Shown piece by piece: positions 1 through 7,097 of a stretch of DNA of 8,237 nucleotides. A program made the translations under genes and the position numbers. The DNA comes from Aquificaceae bacterium. GTDB lineage: Bacteria; Aquificota; Aquificia; Aquificales; Aquificaceae. Position 1 is the stretch's first letter, and each line of letters begins with the position of its first letter. The stretch lies in assembly GCA_015490105.1 (NCBI GenBank), contig WFYK01000011.1, forward strand, positions 1 to 8,237, written 5' to 3'. The notes beneath the pieces are model-generated. The model was not told where the DNA came from and searched no databases. It worked only from the letters and a program-made list of their open reading frames with translations.

Positions 1-773
1 TCCCTATAGAACTTGGCCAGCTGAGGAGGTAGGAGTCTCCCTTCTTCCTTTGTTTCCACCTTAGGCAGGATAAACCTCCCGAGAAGAATAAAGTAGAGGA
101 TCCCTCCGAGGACCAAAGCTGCACCTATAGGGGTCACAGAAAACAAGCCGAAAGGTTCTAAACCGTATATGGCTATAAGATCGTTCAGTAGTATCAAGGG
201 GCTTGAACCCACGAGGGTAAGCGTTCCTCCGAGGATGGCACAAAAACCCATCGGCATCAGAAGCTGAGAAGCGGGGATGTTGACCCTCTTGGAGATCCTT
301 AAAACCGCGGGAAGAAAGAGTGCGGCGGCTCCGATGTTTTGCATAAAACTCGATATGATCGCCACAGTTCCTGAAATAAGTGCGGTTATCCTCGTCCTTG
401 AACTTCCCGCAACCTTGAGTATGTAGTTGGCAAGGATATTCATAATGCCCGTTTTGTCGAGTCCCGCACCTATTATGATGACCGCAATTATGGACACTAC
501 CGCGTTGGAGCTTAGACCGCTTATAGCTTTTGCGGGATCTACAAGCCCTATTAGCGGGAGCAGAACCATCATAAGGATACCTACAACATCTACTCTGACA
601 AGCTCCGAAACGAACAAAAAGATCGCAAGAGATAGCACCTCTAAGGTAAGGACCTTTGTCTTGTCTATTCCTACAATCTCAAGGACTTTGTGTTCCGGAA
701 GCAATAGGGTAAAGACCAGGATCGAGACCAACCCCACCAGAAGAACAAGCCTCCAGCCCTTTGCAGGTTTCAT
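1..773 (-). CDS. SLC13/DASS-type anion permease, N-terminal part (cut by window edge)
   Basis: This is an inner-membrane secondary transporter of the SLC13 (divalent anion:Na+ symporter) / ArsB-NhaD ion-transporter superfamily. The first 257 residues are visible, in an open frame that runs to base 1; whole members usually have 400-600 residues. Hydrophobic segments lie near residues 8-26, 43-58, 62-78, 90-104, 128-142, 147-158, 172-190 and 212-235. The family's first re-entrant hairpin is SFMQNIGAAALFLPAV (141-156), followed by MPMGFCAILGGTLTLVGSSP (173-192), which matches the conserved block of bacterial SLC13 permeases. Where many members read GTSTNLL, this one reads GSSPLILL, so the substrate and coupling ion should not be assumed. 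The ATG at 773 is preceded by AGGAGG (784-779) with a 5-nt spacer. It overlaps the stop of the upstream microprotein candidate (ATGA), so the gene is probably co-transcribed with reverse gyrase. The family is secure; the substrate (sulfate, dicarboxylate, other) is unknown. Confidence 0.85.
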   Translation of the reverse strand, partial: MKPAKGWRLVLLVGLVSILVFTLLLPEHKVLEIVGIDKTKVLTLEVLSLAIFLFVSELVRVDVVGILMMVLLPLIGLVDPAKAISGLSSNAVVSIIAVIIIGAGLDKTGIMNILANYILKVAGSSRTRITALISGTVAIISSFMQNIGAAALFLPAVLRISKRVNIPASQLLMPMGFCAILGGTLTLVGSSPLILLNDLIAIYGLEPFGLFSVTPIGAALVLGGILYFILLGRFILPKVETKEEGRLLPPQLAKFYR

Positions 774-865
774 CTTTTCCTCCTTTTAGACATACCCCAC
801 CAGTAAAGGATCAAAAGCCCGTGGATAAAAACGATCAGTAAGATAAGTGCGATCACGTCTCCCAC
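770..865 (-). CDS. Candidate single-span membrane microprotein (31 aa)
   Basis: I do not recognise a family. The frame opens after an in-frame TAA inside the rgy 3' end. It has two possible GTG starts (865 and 856) and stops at TGA 772-770. From GTG 865 it gives 31 residues: MGD, then a 20-residue hydrophobic run, VIALILLIVFIHGLLILYWW, then GMSKRRKR. One membrane span ending in a Trp pair and a strongly basic tail predicts the C-terminus in the cytoplasm by the positive-inside rule. GGGG (877-874) lies 8 nt before GTG 865, an acceptable but weak ribosome site. GTG 856 has almost no spacer to its nearest GGGAG, but it overlaps the rgy stop as GTGA. The stop overlaps the permease start as ATGA, so three genes would be linked by overlaps. 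Against it: the basic tail is encoded by the permease Shine-Dalgarno purines and could be incidental. An accessory subunit of the permease is a guess. Confidence 0.42.
   Translation of the reverse strand: MGDVIALILLIVFIHGLLILYWWGMSKRRKR
779..784 (-). promoter_or_regulatory. Shine-Dalgarno site of the SLC13 permease
   Basis: The minus strand reads AAAAGGAGGAAAAGATG. AGGAGG is a full six-base match to the anti-Shine-Dalgarno core and lies 5 nt before the ATG at 773, which fixes the start. The same purines encode the Lys-Arg-rich tail of the overlapping microprotein candidate. Confidence 0.8.
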
Positions 866-3800
866 ACTTTGTTCCCCAGCACCTCCCTTATTTTAGAGAG
901 ATCCTTGAGGACCTTTTGATGATCTTCTTTGCCTTGCTCGACGAGATCCATAGCTTCTTCAAGCTTACGGGTAAATTCCTCACTCGTGTATTGGGGATAG
1001 TGATCCCTTAAGAAGGTGTAAACTTCTTTTCCCCTTTTGGTGGGAACGAGCCTTCCTTTAACCTCCAACACGTAACCCCTGTCGAGCAGGGTTTGAACTA
1101 TGTGAGCGTAGGTGGAAGGTCTGCCTAATCCCCTTTTCTTCATTTCCTGTATAAGTGTTCCTTGAGTGAAGAGATCCGCCTTGGGAACCTTTCTCATGTC
1201 TACAGGATCAGCCCACAAACTTTGGGGCAATTTCACAACTTTTATAGTCTTCAGGATCTTGGTAAAGCCTCCCTCCAATATGGATGTGACTATCTCTTCC
1301 TGCCACTCCCAGTAGGGGAGATCAACCTTCAGCAGGGCACTTTCAACTACAGCCTCTTTCATTTGAGAGGCCATAAACCTGTTGAAGATAAGTTCATACA
1401 GTCGGACCGCGTCTTTAGGTTGCTGAAGGCTTACCGTCCCCGTAGCGATCATGAGTCTCAGATCGGTAGAGGGTAAAGGTTTAGTTGGCCTAATACACTC
1501 GTGAGCACCCTCGCTTGACCAGGTTCTGGGAACGAACATGTCTTCACCGAAGTTCTCACTTATGTAGGGCTTAGCTACGTTGAATTTCCCGGCGTCGGAA
1601 ACGCGGGTTGAGTCCGTTCTGTGATAGGTGATCAGGCCACTTTCGAAGAGGTCTTGAAGTATGTTCATGGTCTTTTGGGCGGAAAAACCCAAAACCCTGC
1701 TTGCCTCCTGAAGGATCGTATCCGTAGAAAAGGGAGGCGGGGGAGATTTCTGAACGCGCTTTTTCTCTTCAACATATACGCGGGCGAGTTTCAGATCTTC
1801 AAATATACTTTTTGCAAGGCTTTTGTCTTCCACGCGCACCCTGAAAGTAGTCTCTCCTACCTTAAAGACTATCTCGTAGGCGTTCTCTTTATTTTGCTTT
1901 GCCCTCTCTATTACCCAGCCCAAAACGGGTGTTTGAACTCTTCCCGCGGAAAGCCAGTTTTTACCAAATACCTCCCACAGAACCCTCGAAAGACCGTAAC
2001 CTACCCACCTGTCCGCAACCCTTCTGACGATCTGAGCCTTTACCCTGCTCAGATCAAAGTCCTTTTCCTCTTCGAGAGCCTGACGGAAAGCTCTCGGAGT
2101 TACTTCGTGAAACTCTGCCCTCTTTATGTTTTCGTTAAAGGGCCTTATGTGAAGGAACAGATCGAAGGCGATCTTCTCCCCTTCCGCGTCCGGATCGGTA
2201 GCTATAAAGACCTGATCAACTTCGTAGCTCAAGTTTTGGAGAGCTTTCAGGGTTTGAATCTTGTCCTCAAATTCCCCTTTACATCTCTTGGCTATGTATT
2301 CCTCTTCCGTGTGCTGGATATTCGGATCCTTGCATCTTTTTATCGTGTCGTATACAGGAACGAAACCGTCCTTTGTCTCAAGAACGCCGAAGAAACCTTC
2401 ATCTGATACGAGATCCAGGACATGGCCCAAGGAAGAGGTGATTATTAAAAGCTTGTCTCCGAGAGGAACTTCGTAAGCGAAGGTATCACCCACTATCCTA
2501 AGCTGGGGTTTTCCAAAAAATCCCGCTATGGTTCTTGCCTTGTTGGGAGACTCTACTATAACCAAAACGGTTTTGAAGAGATCTTTAACCTCCCTCGGAA
2601 CTTCCCCTCTAAGAACCTTCTTCGCAAGCTGTCTGTCTCTGTCTATTTCCTTCAAAATGCTTTCAAGATCTACTTCTTCCAAAGGCTTGAAGTCAACTTC
2701 TGTGAAAAGATATCCCGAAGCGAGGCGTCTTCTAAGGGATCTGAGAGCCTTTTTGTCCCAATAGAGGACTATTGATAAACCTTTTGTCATGGCACCCGCC
2801 ACGAAGCGTGAAGTCCTACCCGAAGCCTGAAGGTAAGATCCCGCATCCCCTACGACGATAAACATCTTCCCTTCTTTTTCTACTAAGGACACTTCCTCGT
2901 CTTTTAGGATCTTCTCCTTGAAGTCCGGGCGGGAGAAAAGATCTTCTAAGAAAGTCTTTATCGATTCGACCCTTTCCTTAACTTTAGGATACTTGTCTAA
3001 AACTTCCTCCCTCATAGTTAGATAACGTCTCAGGTAGGCTATGTGATCTAAAGCTTTGGTCTTTTCCTCACCCTCCAAAAGTCTTTGAATCGCCAACAGA
3101 AGAGAAAACAGATGGGAGGGCCTTAAGGAAAACTCCACAGGAAATACGTGCTTTGGCGGATCTAAGAAAATCGCATACCTTATCACGTGAGGAAGATCTA
3201 TACCCCTGACGAGAGGGTTTGTAAGCGTAGATATACCTACCGCTACATGAAAGTTTCCCTCCTCCAGCTTTTCGTAAACCTTTTGAGGATCGTCCTCGTC
3301 GTAAACAACCACCTTGTAGCCTCTCTCCCTTAGGAACTCGGACGCTTTCGCAACCCCTTCCCTTCCCCTGTCCGCTGAAACAAACACAAGCCCGCCTTTT
3401 CCGAGTTTCTTTATTAAATCCGAGGCTTCTTGCAGAGCCTCCTCAAAGGATCCGACCTCCCATATAAGATCTTCTACGTTCCTCAACGTTACACTTGCTT
3501 TTTGTATGTCAAAACCCAAGAGGTTTCTAAAGAGATTTACCCTGTTTCCCCTCGGTTTTAGCGTAGCGGAGGAGACTACAAGAACCGTATCGATCTTGGA
3601 TCTGTTGTTTACTCTCTCGTTACTTAAGGCTTTCTTGATTTCTTCTTCGGAAAACCCCATCAGCTTAAACAGGTTGTCCACGTTCTTGGAACTTTTGAGG
3701 AAGGAATCCGTATCGTCTATGAATATGAAGTTGAACTTGAAGTTACTCAAAGTGTCGAAGTTCTTATGCAGGAACATGTTGGTTCCGCAAAGGATGTCAA

Positions 3801-4299
3801 AGTTACCTTCCAAAAACTCCTCCCTTACCTTCTTTTTAGACTCGTAGACGAGAATCCTCTTGTTTAGTCCTACCCTTTTTGCCATCTCTTGGATCTTCTC
3901 ACCCGCTTGTTCCGCTAAGAGTCTCGTGGGGAATATGAGAAGGCTCTTGGGTTTGGTAAATAGCGAAGCTACGAACCCGAAGGTGCTCTTTCCTACGCCC
4001 GTGGGGGCTACTATTGCGAAGGATTCACCCTTTAGAACCCTCTTTGCCCAAAATCTTTGCAAACTCCAAGGTTTTGACCCTACAGCTTTTTCGAAAAAAA
4101 CTTCAAAGTCCCTCAGTTTCTCCTCTACTCCGCAGGTGGTCTTGAGACCTTCAAGCTTGTTAGAGGTCCTTAAGAATTCGCAAGGGTTTTCATCCTCAAC
4201 GGGCATGCAAACCTCACAGGGAAGGCCTTTTGACAGCCTGCTTTCACCTTCCCTCCCACCACAGTTAGGGCAACCTCTCCTGACTAGAAACAGATCCAT
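853..4299 (-). CDS. rgy: Reverse gyrase
   Basis: This ATP-dependent type IA topoisomerase introduces positive supercoils into DNA. The chain has 1148 residues, normal full length, with no frameshift. The N-terminal zinc finger has C10, C13, C28 and C31. The helicase-like module follows: Walker A APTGVGKST (98-106, Lys104), a Walker B-like IDDTD (194-198), SSAT (243-246) and the motif VI-like QASGRTSR (491-498). A modest insertion around 385-480 is where the latch sits in this family. The topoisomerase half starts near 577: Toprim glutamate in IVESPNKART (581-590, Glu583), acidic triad in TDPDAEGE (701-708: Asp702, Asp704, Glu706), and GLITYHRTDS (888-897) with the DNA-cleaving Tyr892. A second zinc finger is expected near 653-675, but only C656 and C673 are present. 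ATG 4299 is required, because the next Met (32) lies beyond the first zinc finger. No Shine-Dalgarno precedes this start; a possible -10 box ends 7 nt upstream, suggesting a leaderless mRNA. Downstream genes overlap its stop, and rpsU diverges from it. Confidence 0.98.
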   Translation of the reverse strand: MDLFLVRRGCPNCGGREGESRLSKGLPCEVCMPVEDENPCEFLRTSNKLEGLKTTCGVEEKLRDFEVFFEKAVGSKPWSLQRFWAKRVLKGESFAIVAPTGVGKSTFGFVASLFTKPKSLLIFPTRLLAEQAGEKIQEMAKRVGLNKRILVYESKKKVREEFLEGNFDILCGTNMFLHKNFDTLSNFKFNFIFIDDTDSFLKSSKNVDNLFKLMGFSEEEIKKALSNERVNNRSKIDTVLVVSSATLKPRGNRVNLFRNLLGFDIQKASVTLRNVEDLIWEVGSFEEALQEASDLIKKLGKGGLVFVSADRGREGVAKASEFLRERGYKVVVYDEDDPQKVYEKLEEGNFHVAVGISTLTNPLVRGIDLPHVIRYAIFLDPPKHVFPVEFSLRPSHLFSLLLAIQRLLEGEEKTKALDHIAYLRRYLTMREEVLDKYPKVKERVESIKTFLEDLFSRPDFKEKILKDEEVSLVEKEGKMFIVVGDAGSYLQASGRTSRFVAGAMTKGLSIVLYWDKKALRSLRRRLASGYLFTEVDFKPLEEVDLESILKEIDRDRQLAKKVLRGEVPREVKDLFKTVLVIVESPNKARTIAGFFGKPQLRIVGDTFAYEVPLGDKLLIITSSLGHVLDLVSDEGFFGVLETKDGFVPVYDTIKRCKDPNIQHTEEEYIAKRCKGEFEDKIQTLKALQNLSYEVDQVFIATDPDAEGEKIAFDLFLHIRPFNENIKRAEFHEVTPRAFRQALEEEKDFDLSRVKAQIVRRVADRWVGYGLSRVLWEVFGKNWLSAGRVQTPVLGWVIERAKQNKENAYEIVFKVGETTFRVRVEDKSLAKSIFEDLKLARVYVEEKKRVQKSPPPPFSTDTILQEASRVLGFSAQKTMNILQDLFESGLITYHRTDSTRVSDAGKFNVAKPYISENFGEDMFVPRTWSSEGAHECIRPTKPLPSTDLRLMIATGTVSLQQPKDAVRLYELIFNRFMASQMKEAVVESALLKVDLPYWEWQEEIVTSILEGGFTKILKTIKVVKLPQSLWADPVDMRKVPKADLFTQGTLIQEMKKRGLGRPSTYAHIVQTLLDRGYVLEVKGRLVPTKRGKEVYTFLRDHYPQYTSEEFTRKLEEAMDLVEQGKEDHQKVLKDLSKIREVLGNKVWET

Positions 4300-4306
4300 G
4301 CGGGAA

Positions 4307-4312
4307 ATTTTA
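4307..4312 (-). promoter_or_regulatory. Candidate -10 box for rgy (leaderless arrangement)
   Basis: On the minus strand TAAAAT (4312-4307; 5 of 6 match to TATAAT) is followed by TTCCCGC and then the rgy ATG. A start site about 7 nt past the -10 would fall on or next to the A of the ATG. That fits the absence of any purine-rich ribosome site. No good -35 is visible at 16-18 bp: CGTTAA and GTTAAT are the nearest hexamers and match poorly. The call is tentative. Confidence 0.4.
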
Positions 4313-4324
4313 AGGTAAATTGGG

Positions 4325-4330
4325 TAAAAT
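4325..4330 (+). promoter_or_regulatory. Candidate -10 box for rpsU
   Basis: TAAAAT (5 of 6 match to TATAAT) lies 30 nt before the rpsU TTG. A start site near 4337 would give a leader of about 24 nt carrying the ribosome site. No recognisable -35 lies 16-18 bp upstream. TAAATT at 4316-4321 is an alternative. The box faces away from the candidate rgy -10, with 12 bp between the two. Confidence 0.35.
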
Positions 4331-4343
4331 TAACGAGAGTTTT

Positions 4344-4354
4344 AAAGGAGGTGA
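4344..4354 (+). promoter_or_regulatory. Shine-Dalgarno site of rpsU, extended perfect match
   Basis: AAAGGAGGTGA can pair over all 11 bases with the usual bacterial 16S rRNA 3' tail. GGAGG ends 9 nt before TTG 4361. This very strong site compensates for the weak start codon and fixes TTG 4361 as the start. Confidence 0.85.
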
Positions 4355-4360
4355 AGGAAT

Positions 4361-4564
4361 TTGGCGGTAGTGATAGTTCAAGACGGAGAGCCAGTAGAGA
4401 AGGTTCTGAAAAGGTTCAAGAGGGTAGTAGATCAGGAGCAGATCCTTACCGAGGTCAAGAGAAGGGAATACTACGAGAAACCGAGTGAGAGGAAGAAAAA
4501 GCGTGAGAGAGCAAGAAGAAAGAGGATCTTGAAAGCTCTGAAGAAACAGCAACAGCTTATGTGA
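4361..4564 (+). CDS. rpsU: 30S ribosomal protein bS21
   Basis: This small basic protein of the 30S platform sits near the 3' end of 16S rRNA and assists the mRNA-anti-Shine-Dalgarno interaction at initiation. The 67 residues fit the family (about 58-70). The N-terminus MAVVIVQDGEPVEKVLKRFK is the bS21 signature. The Arg/Lys-rich second half (KPSERKKKRERARRKRILKA, 40-59) is the RNA-binding helix region. Translation starts at TTG 4361, because the family signature begins exactly there and an 11-base Shine-Dalgarno stands at the right distance. The gene is alone on the plus strand between mutS and rgy. It diverges from rgy across 61 bp and converges on mutS, sharing 8 bp (its TGA is 4562-4564, the mutS TAA is 4559-4557). 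No dnaG or rpoD follows it, unlike the E. coli arrangement. No terminator hairpin is visible just beyond its stop. Confidence 0.96.
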   Translation: MAVVIVQDGEPVEKVLKRFKRVVDQEQILTEVKRREYYEKPSERKKKRERARRKRILKALKKQQQLM

Positions 4565-7097
4565 TTTTTATATCTTTGAGCCTTTCTTTCAACTGAGCGA
4601 GGGTTATAAGAGCTTGTAAGGGTGTTGTATTAGCAACGTCTATCTCCTCTAAGATTTTTAGTATGTCCTTCAAGGCTTCGGAAGAGTGTTTTTCTTCGGA
4701 TGCCCTGTAGGTTTTTTCAAGTTCCTTGATTTCCTTCTCTTCCATACTAAGGAGTATCTCCTTTGCCCTTTCCACTACCTCTTTCGGAAGACCTGCCATT
4801 TTAGCTACTTCCACACCGAAGCTTCCCTCCGCACTCCCTTCAACAACTGTGTAAAGGAATACCACTTCCCCCTTCTCTTTTGTAACCGCCATATGAAAGT
4901 TCTTTACACCTTTTACGTTTTTTTCGAGATCTGTCAGTTCCAAAAAGTGGGTAGCTACCAGAGTCCTGGCTTTGATCTTGGTAGCTATGTATTCCACAAT
5001 TGCTTTGGAAATGGCTATCCCATCGTAAGTGGAAGTTCCCCTGCCTACCTCATCCAAGACGATAAGGCTCCTCTCGGTCGCGTTGGAAAGTATGTTTGCC
5101 ACCTCAAGCATCTCGTTCATAAAAGTGGAAACTCCCATAGCCAGAACGTCGCCCGATCCTACCCGTGCAAAGATGGAATCAACTAAACCTATTCTGGCTT
5201 CTTTGGCAGGAACAAAGCTACCCATATGAGCGAGGAGCACTATTAACGCACACTGCCTTATGTAGCTCGACTTTCCAGCCATGTTGGGACCGGTTATTAT
5301 GTGGACAAAGCTCTCTTCGTTCATTAAAAGGTCGTTCGGAACGTAAACCTTTACGAACTCTTCTATTACGGGGTGTCTGCCTTCGAGGATGAAGATCTCC
5401 TTTTTATCGGTTATTTCTGGTCTGACCCAGCCTTTCTCATAAGCTATCTGGGAAAGTGACTGCACGTAATCTACAAAAGCAACAACACGGGCATTTTTGC
5501 TTACCTTCGGTAGGGCATCGTTTACCCGTTCTCTTAGCTTCTGGAATATCTCGTATTCGATTTCGTTGATCCTAACCTGAGCGGATAGGATCTTTTCTTC
5601 CAGTCTGGAGAGATCGTCCGTTGTAAAGCGTTCCGCGTTCGACAGTGTTTGCCGTCTTTTAAAGTATTCGGGAACGAATTTGAGGTTGGGTTTTGTGACC
5701 TCTATGTAGTAGCCCATAACCTTGTTGTAGCCTACCTTCAGACTGTTTATCCCAGTTTCTTTTTTTAGCTTTTCCTCATACTTTTTGACTAAAACCTGAG
5801 CGTTATCCCTTATAGTTCTGAGCTCATCCAAAAAGGCGTCCACACCTTCCCTTATCAGCCCTCCTTCTTTGACGTGAAGGGGAGGGTTTTCAACGAGGGT
5901 ATTTTCTATATCATCAGCAACGTGCAGTGTATCTTCCATGTCCTCCGATAATTTCCTTAGCAAAGTTGACCTCGCTTGTTTCAAAATACCGCTTAGCTGT
6001 GCAACCCTCTTTAAGGAATTTTTAAGGTGGATGAGATCTCTTGGAGAAGCCATGTTCCCACTTATACGGGAAACGAGCCTCTCCAAGTCGGAAATCCCTT
6101 TGAGGGTTTCCCTTATCTCTTCCCGCAGGTCTTTGTTTTCGCTGAGTTCTTCTACCGCATCTTGGATCTCCCTTATCTTCTGAGGGTCTCTGAAGGGATT
6201 GAGAATGTGGAAGCGAAGTCTTCTCCTTCCCATTCCTGTGAGAGTTCTGTCTATTACACCAAAAAGGGACTGATCCTTCCTCCCTTCCGAGCTTTCAAGA
6301 AGTTCCAATCCCCTTCTTGCCCTGTAATCTACGCGGACGAATCCCTCACCTACGAAGGGCTTTGGTCTGTCCACTATAGGCATAAAACCTTTTTGCGTGT
6401 ATCTTGCGTATTTAAGTAACGCTCCCAAAGGTTTTAGGATCTCCTCGTCTTCAAAACCTAAAGCTTTCGCGCTGTATATGTGGAATAAATCTTTGATCTC
6501 TTTTTCCCCTTCCTCGAAGAATCCTTCGTCCAGTTCATAGATGGTAAGTTTCAAAGATCTAATCTCTTCAGGCAATCCCGTTCCTTTAGGAATCAAAAGC
6601 TCCACTGTGTTAAATTTTGTAAGAATGTCAACTATCTCCTCCTTGGAAACGCGAGATCCGAAAAATTCCCCTACCGCCAAGTTCAGGTATCCTATCCAAG
6701 TTTTTCCACCACGAAAGTAGATACTTGCCAAACCTCCCGTTTCCTTTTCGAAGAAGGTTCCCGGCGTTATAACCCTTACAACATCACGCTTGACTACACC
6801 CTTGGCTTTAGAAGGATCCTCCACTTGCTCACATATAGCTACCCTATAGCCCTTTTTAACGAGCCTGTATATGTAGCTCTCCGCGGAGTGATAGGGAACA
6901 CCGCACATGGGAATCCTCTCCCTCCCCTTACCCGCAGGCCTTGAAGTCAAAACAAGACCAAGCTCTTTAGAACCGATCTCCGCGTCCTCATAAAATAGCT
7001 CGTAGAAGTCTCCGAGTCTGAAGAAAAGAAGACAATCAGGATACTTATCCTTAAAGTAGTGATACTGAGCGAGCATAGGGGTAAGATCGCTCTTCAT
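4557..7097 (-). CDS. mutS: DNA mismatch repair protein MutS
   Basis: MutS recognises base mismatches and small loops and, after ATP binding, acts as a sliding clamp that recruits MutL. The 846 residues match full-length MutS1 (E. coli 853). The mismatch-reading motif GDFYELF (29-35) has the Phe31-x-Glu33 pair that stacks on and hydrogen-bonds the mispair, which separates this protein from MutS2. Connector, lever and clamp domains occupy roughly 115-560, with GYNKVMGYYIEVTK at 456-469. The ABC-type ATPase has Walker A GPNMAGKS (603-610, Lys609), GVSTFMNEM (655-663), Walker B LIVLDEVGRGTS (678-689: Asp682, Glu683) and ATHF (715-718, His717). The C-terminal dimerisation helices end the chain. 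The start is ATG 7097, which shares ATGA with the stop of the uracil-DNA glycosylase gene, so the two are probably translated in a coupled way. The ribosome site itself is weak (GGCGGG). The 3' end overlaps rpsU by 8 bp. mutL is not in this window. Confidence 0.98.
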   Translation of the reverse strand: MKSDLTPMLAQYHYFKDKYPDCLLFFRLGDFYELFYEDAEIGSKELGLVLTSRPAGKGRERIPMCGVPYHSAESYIYRLVKKGYRVAICEQVEDPSKAKGVVKRDVVRVITPGTFFEKETGGLASIYFRGGKTWIGYLNLAVGEFFGSRVSKEEIVDILTKFNTVELLIPKGTGLPEEIRSLKLTIYELDEGFFEEGEKEIKDLFHIYSAKALGFEDEEILKPLGALLKYARYTQKGFMPIVDRPKPFVGEGFVRVDYRARRGLELLESSEGRKDQSLFGVIDRTLTGMGRRRLRFHILNPFRDPQKIREIQDAVEELSENKDLREEIRETLKGISDLERLVSRISGNMASPRDLIHLKNSLKRVAQLSGILKQARSTLLRKLSEDMEDTLHVADDIENTLVENPPLHVKEGGLIREGVDAFLDELRTIRDNAQVLVKKYEEKLKKETGINSLKVGYNKVMGYYIEVTKPNLKFVPEYFKRRQTLSNAERFTTDDLSRLEEKILSAQVRINEIEYEIFQKLRERVNDALPKVSKNARVVAFVDYVQSLSQIAYEKGWVRPEITDKKEIFILEGRHPVIEEFVKVYVPNDLLMNEESFVHIITGPNMAGKSSYIRQCALIVLLAHMGSFVPAKEARIGLVDSIFARVGSGDVLAMGVSTFMNEMLEVANILSNATERSLIVLDEVGRGTSTYDGIAISKAIVEYIATKIKARTLVATHFLELTDLEKNVKGVKNFHMAVTKEKGEVVFLYTVVEGSAEGSFGVEVAKMAGLPKEVVERAKEILLSMEEKEIKELEKTYRASEEKHSSEALKDILKILEEIDVANTTPLQALITLAQLKERLKDIKIT

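Noticed and set aside
427..789. 120-codon plus-strand open frame over the permease gene
   Set aside because: The minus-strand frame here encodes a recognisable SLC13 permease with a strong Shine-Dalgarno; the Ser/Thr-rich plus-strand product is its shadow.
1621..2406. 261-codon open frame on the plus strand, antisense to rgy
   Set aside because: It lies wholly opposite the conserved topoisomerase domain of rgy, has no recognisable domain, and a Cys/Phe/Leu-rich composition typical of the complement of Lys/Glu-rich coding sequence.
3860..4318. 152-codon plus-strand frame opposite the rgy N-terminus
   Set aside because: It is opposite the zinc finger and Walker A region of rgy, and its product resembles no known protein.
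4310..4552. 80-codon minus-strand frame opposite rpsU
   Set aside because: It is antisense to bS21, with a low-complexity Leu/Pro/Ser-rich product; no ribosome site or family match was seen.
4540..4640. Rho-independent terminator between rpsU and mutS
   Set aside because: A short T run (4565-4569) follows the rpsU stop, but no stable GC-rich stem precedes it.
4686..5186. 166-codon plus-strand frame opposite the mutS ATPase domain
   Set aside because: It is a shadow of a strongly conserved gene; the Phe/His/Tyr-rich product has no recognisable motif.
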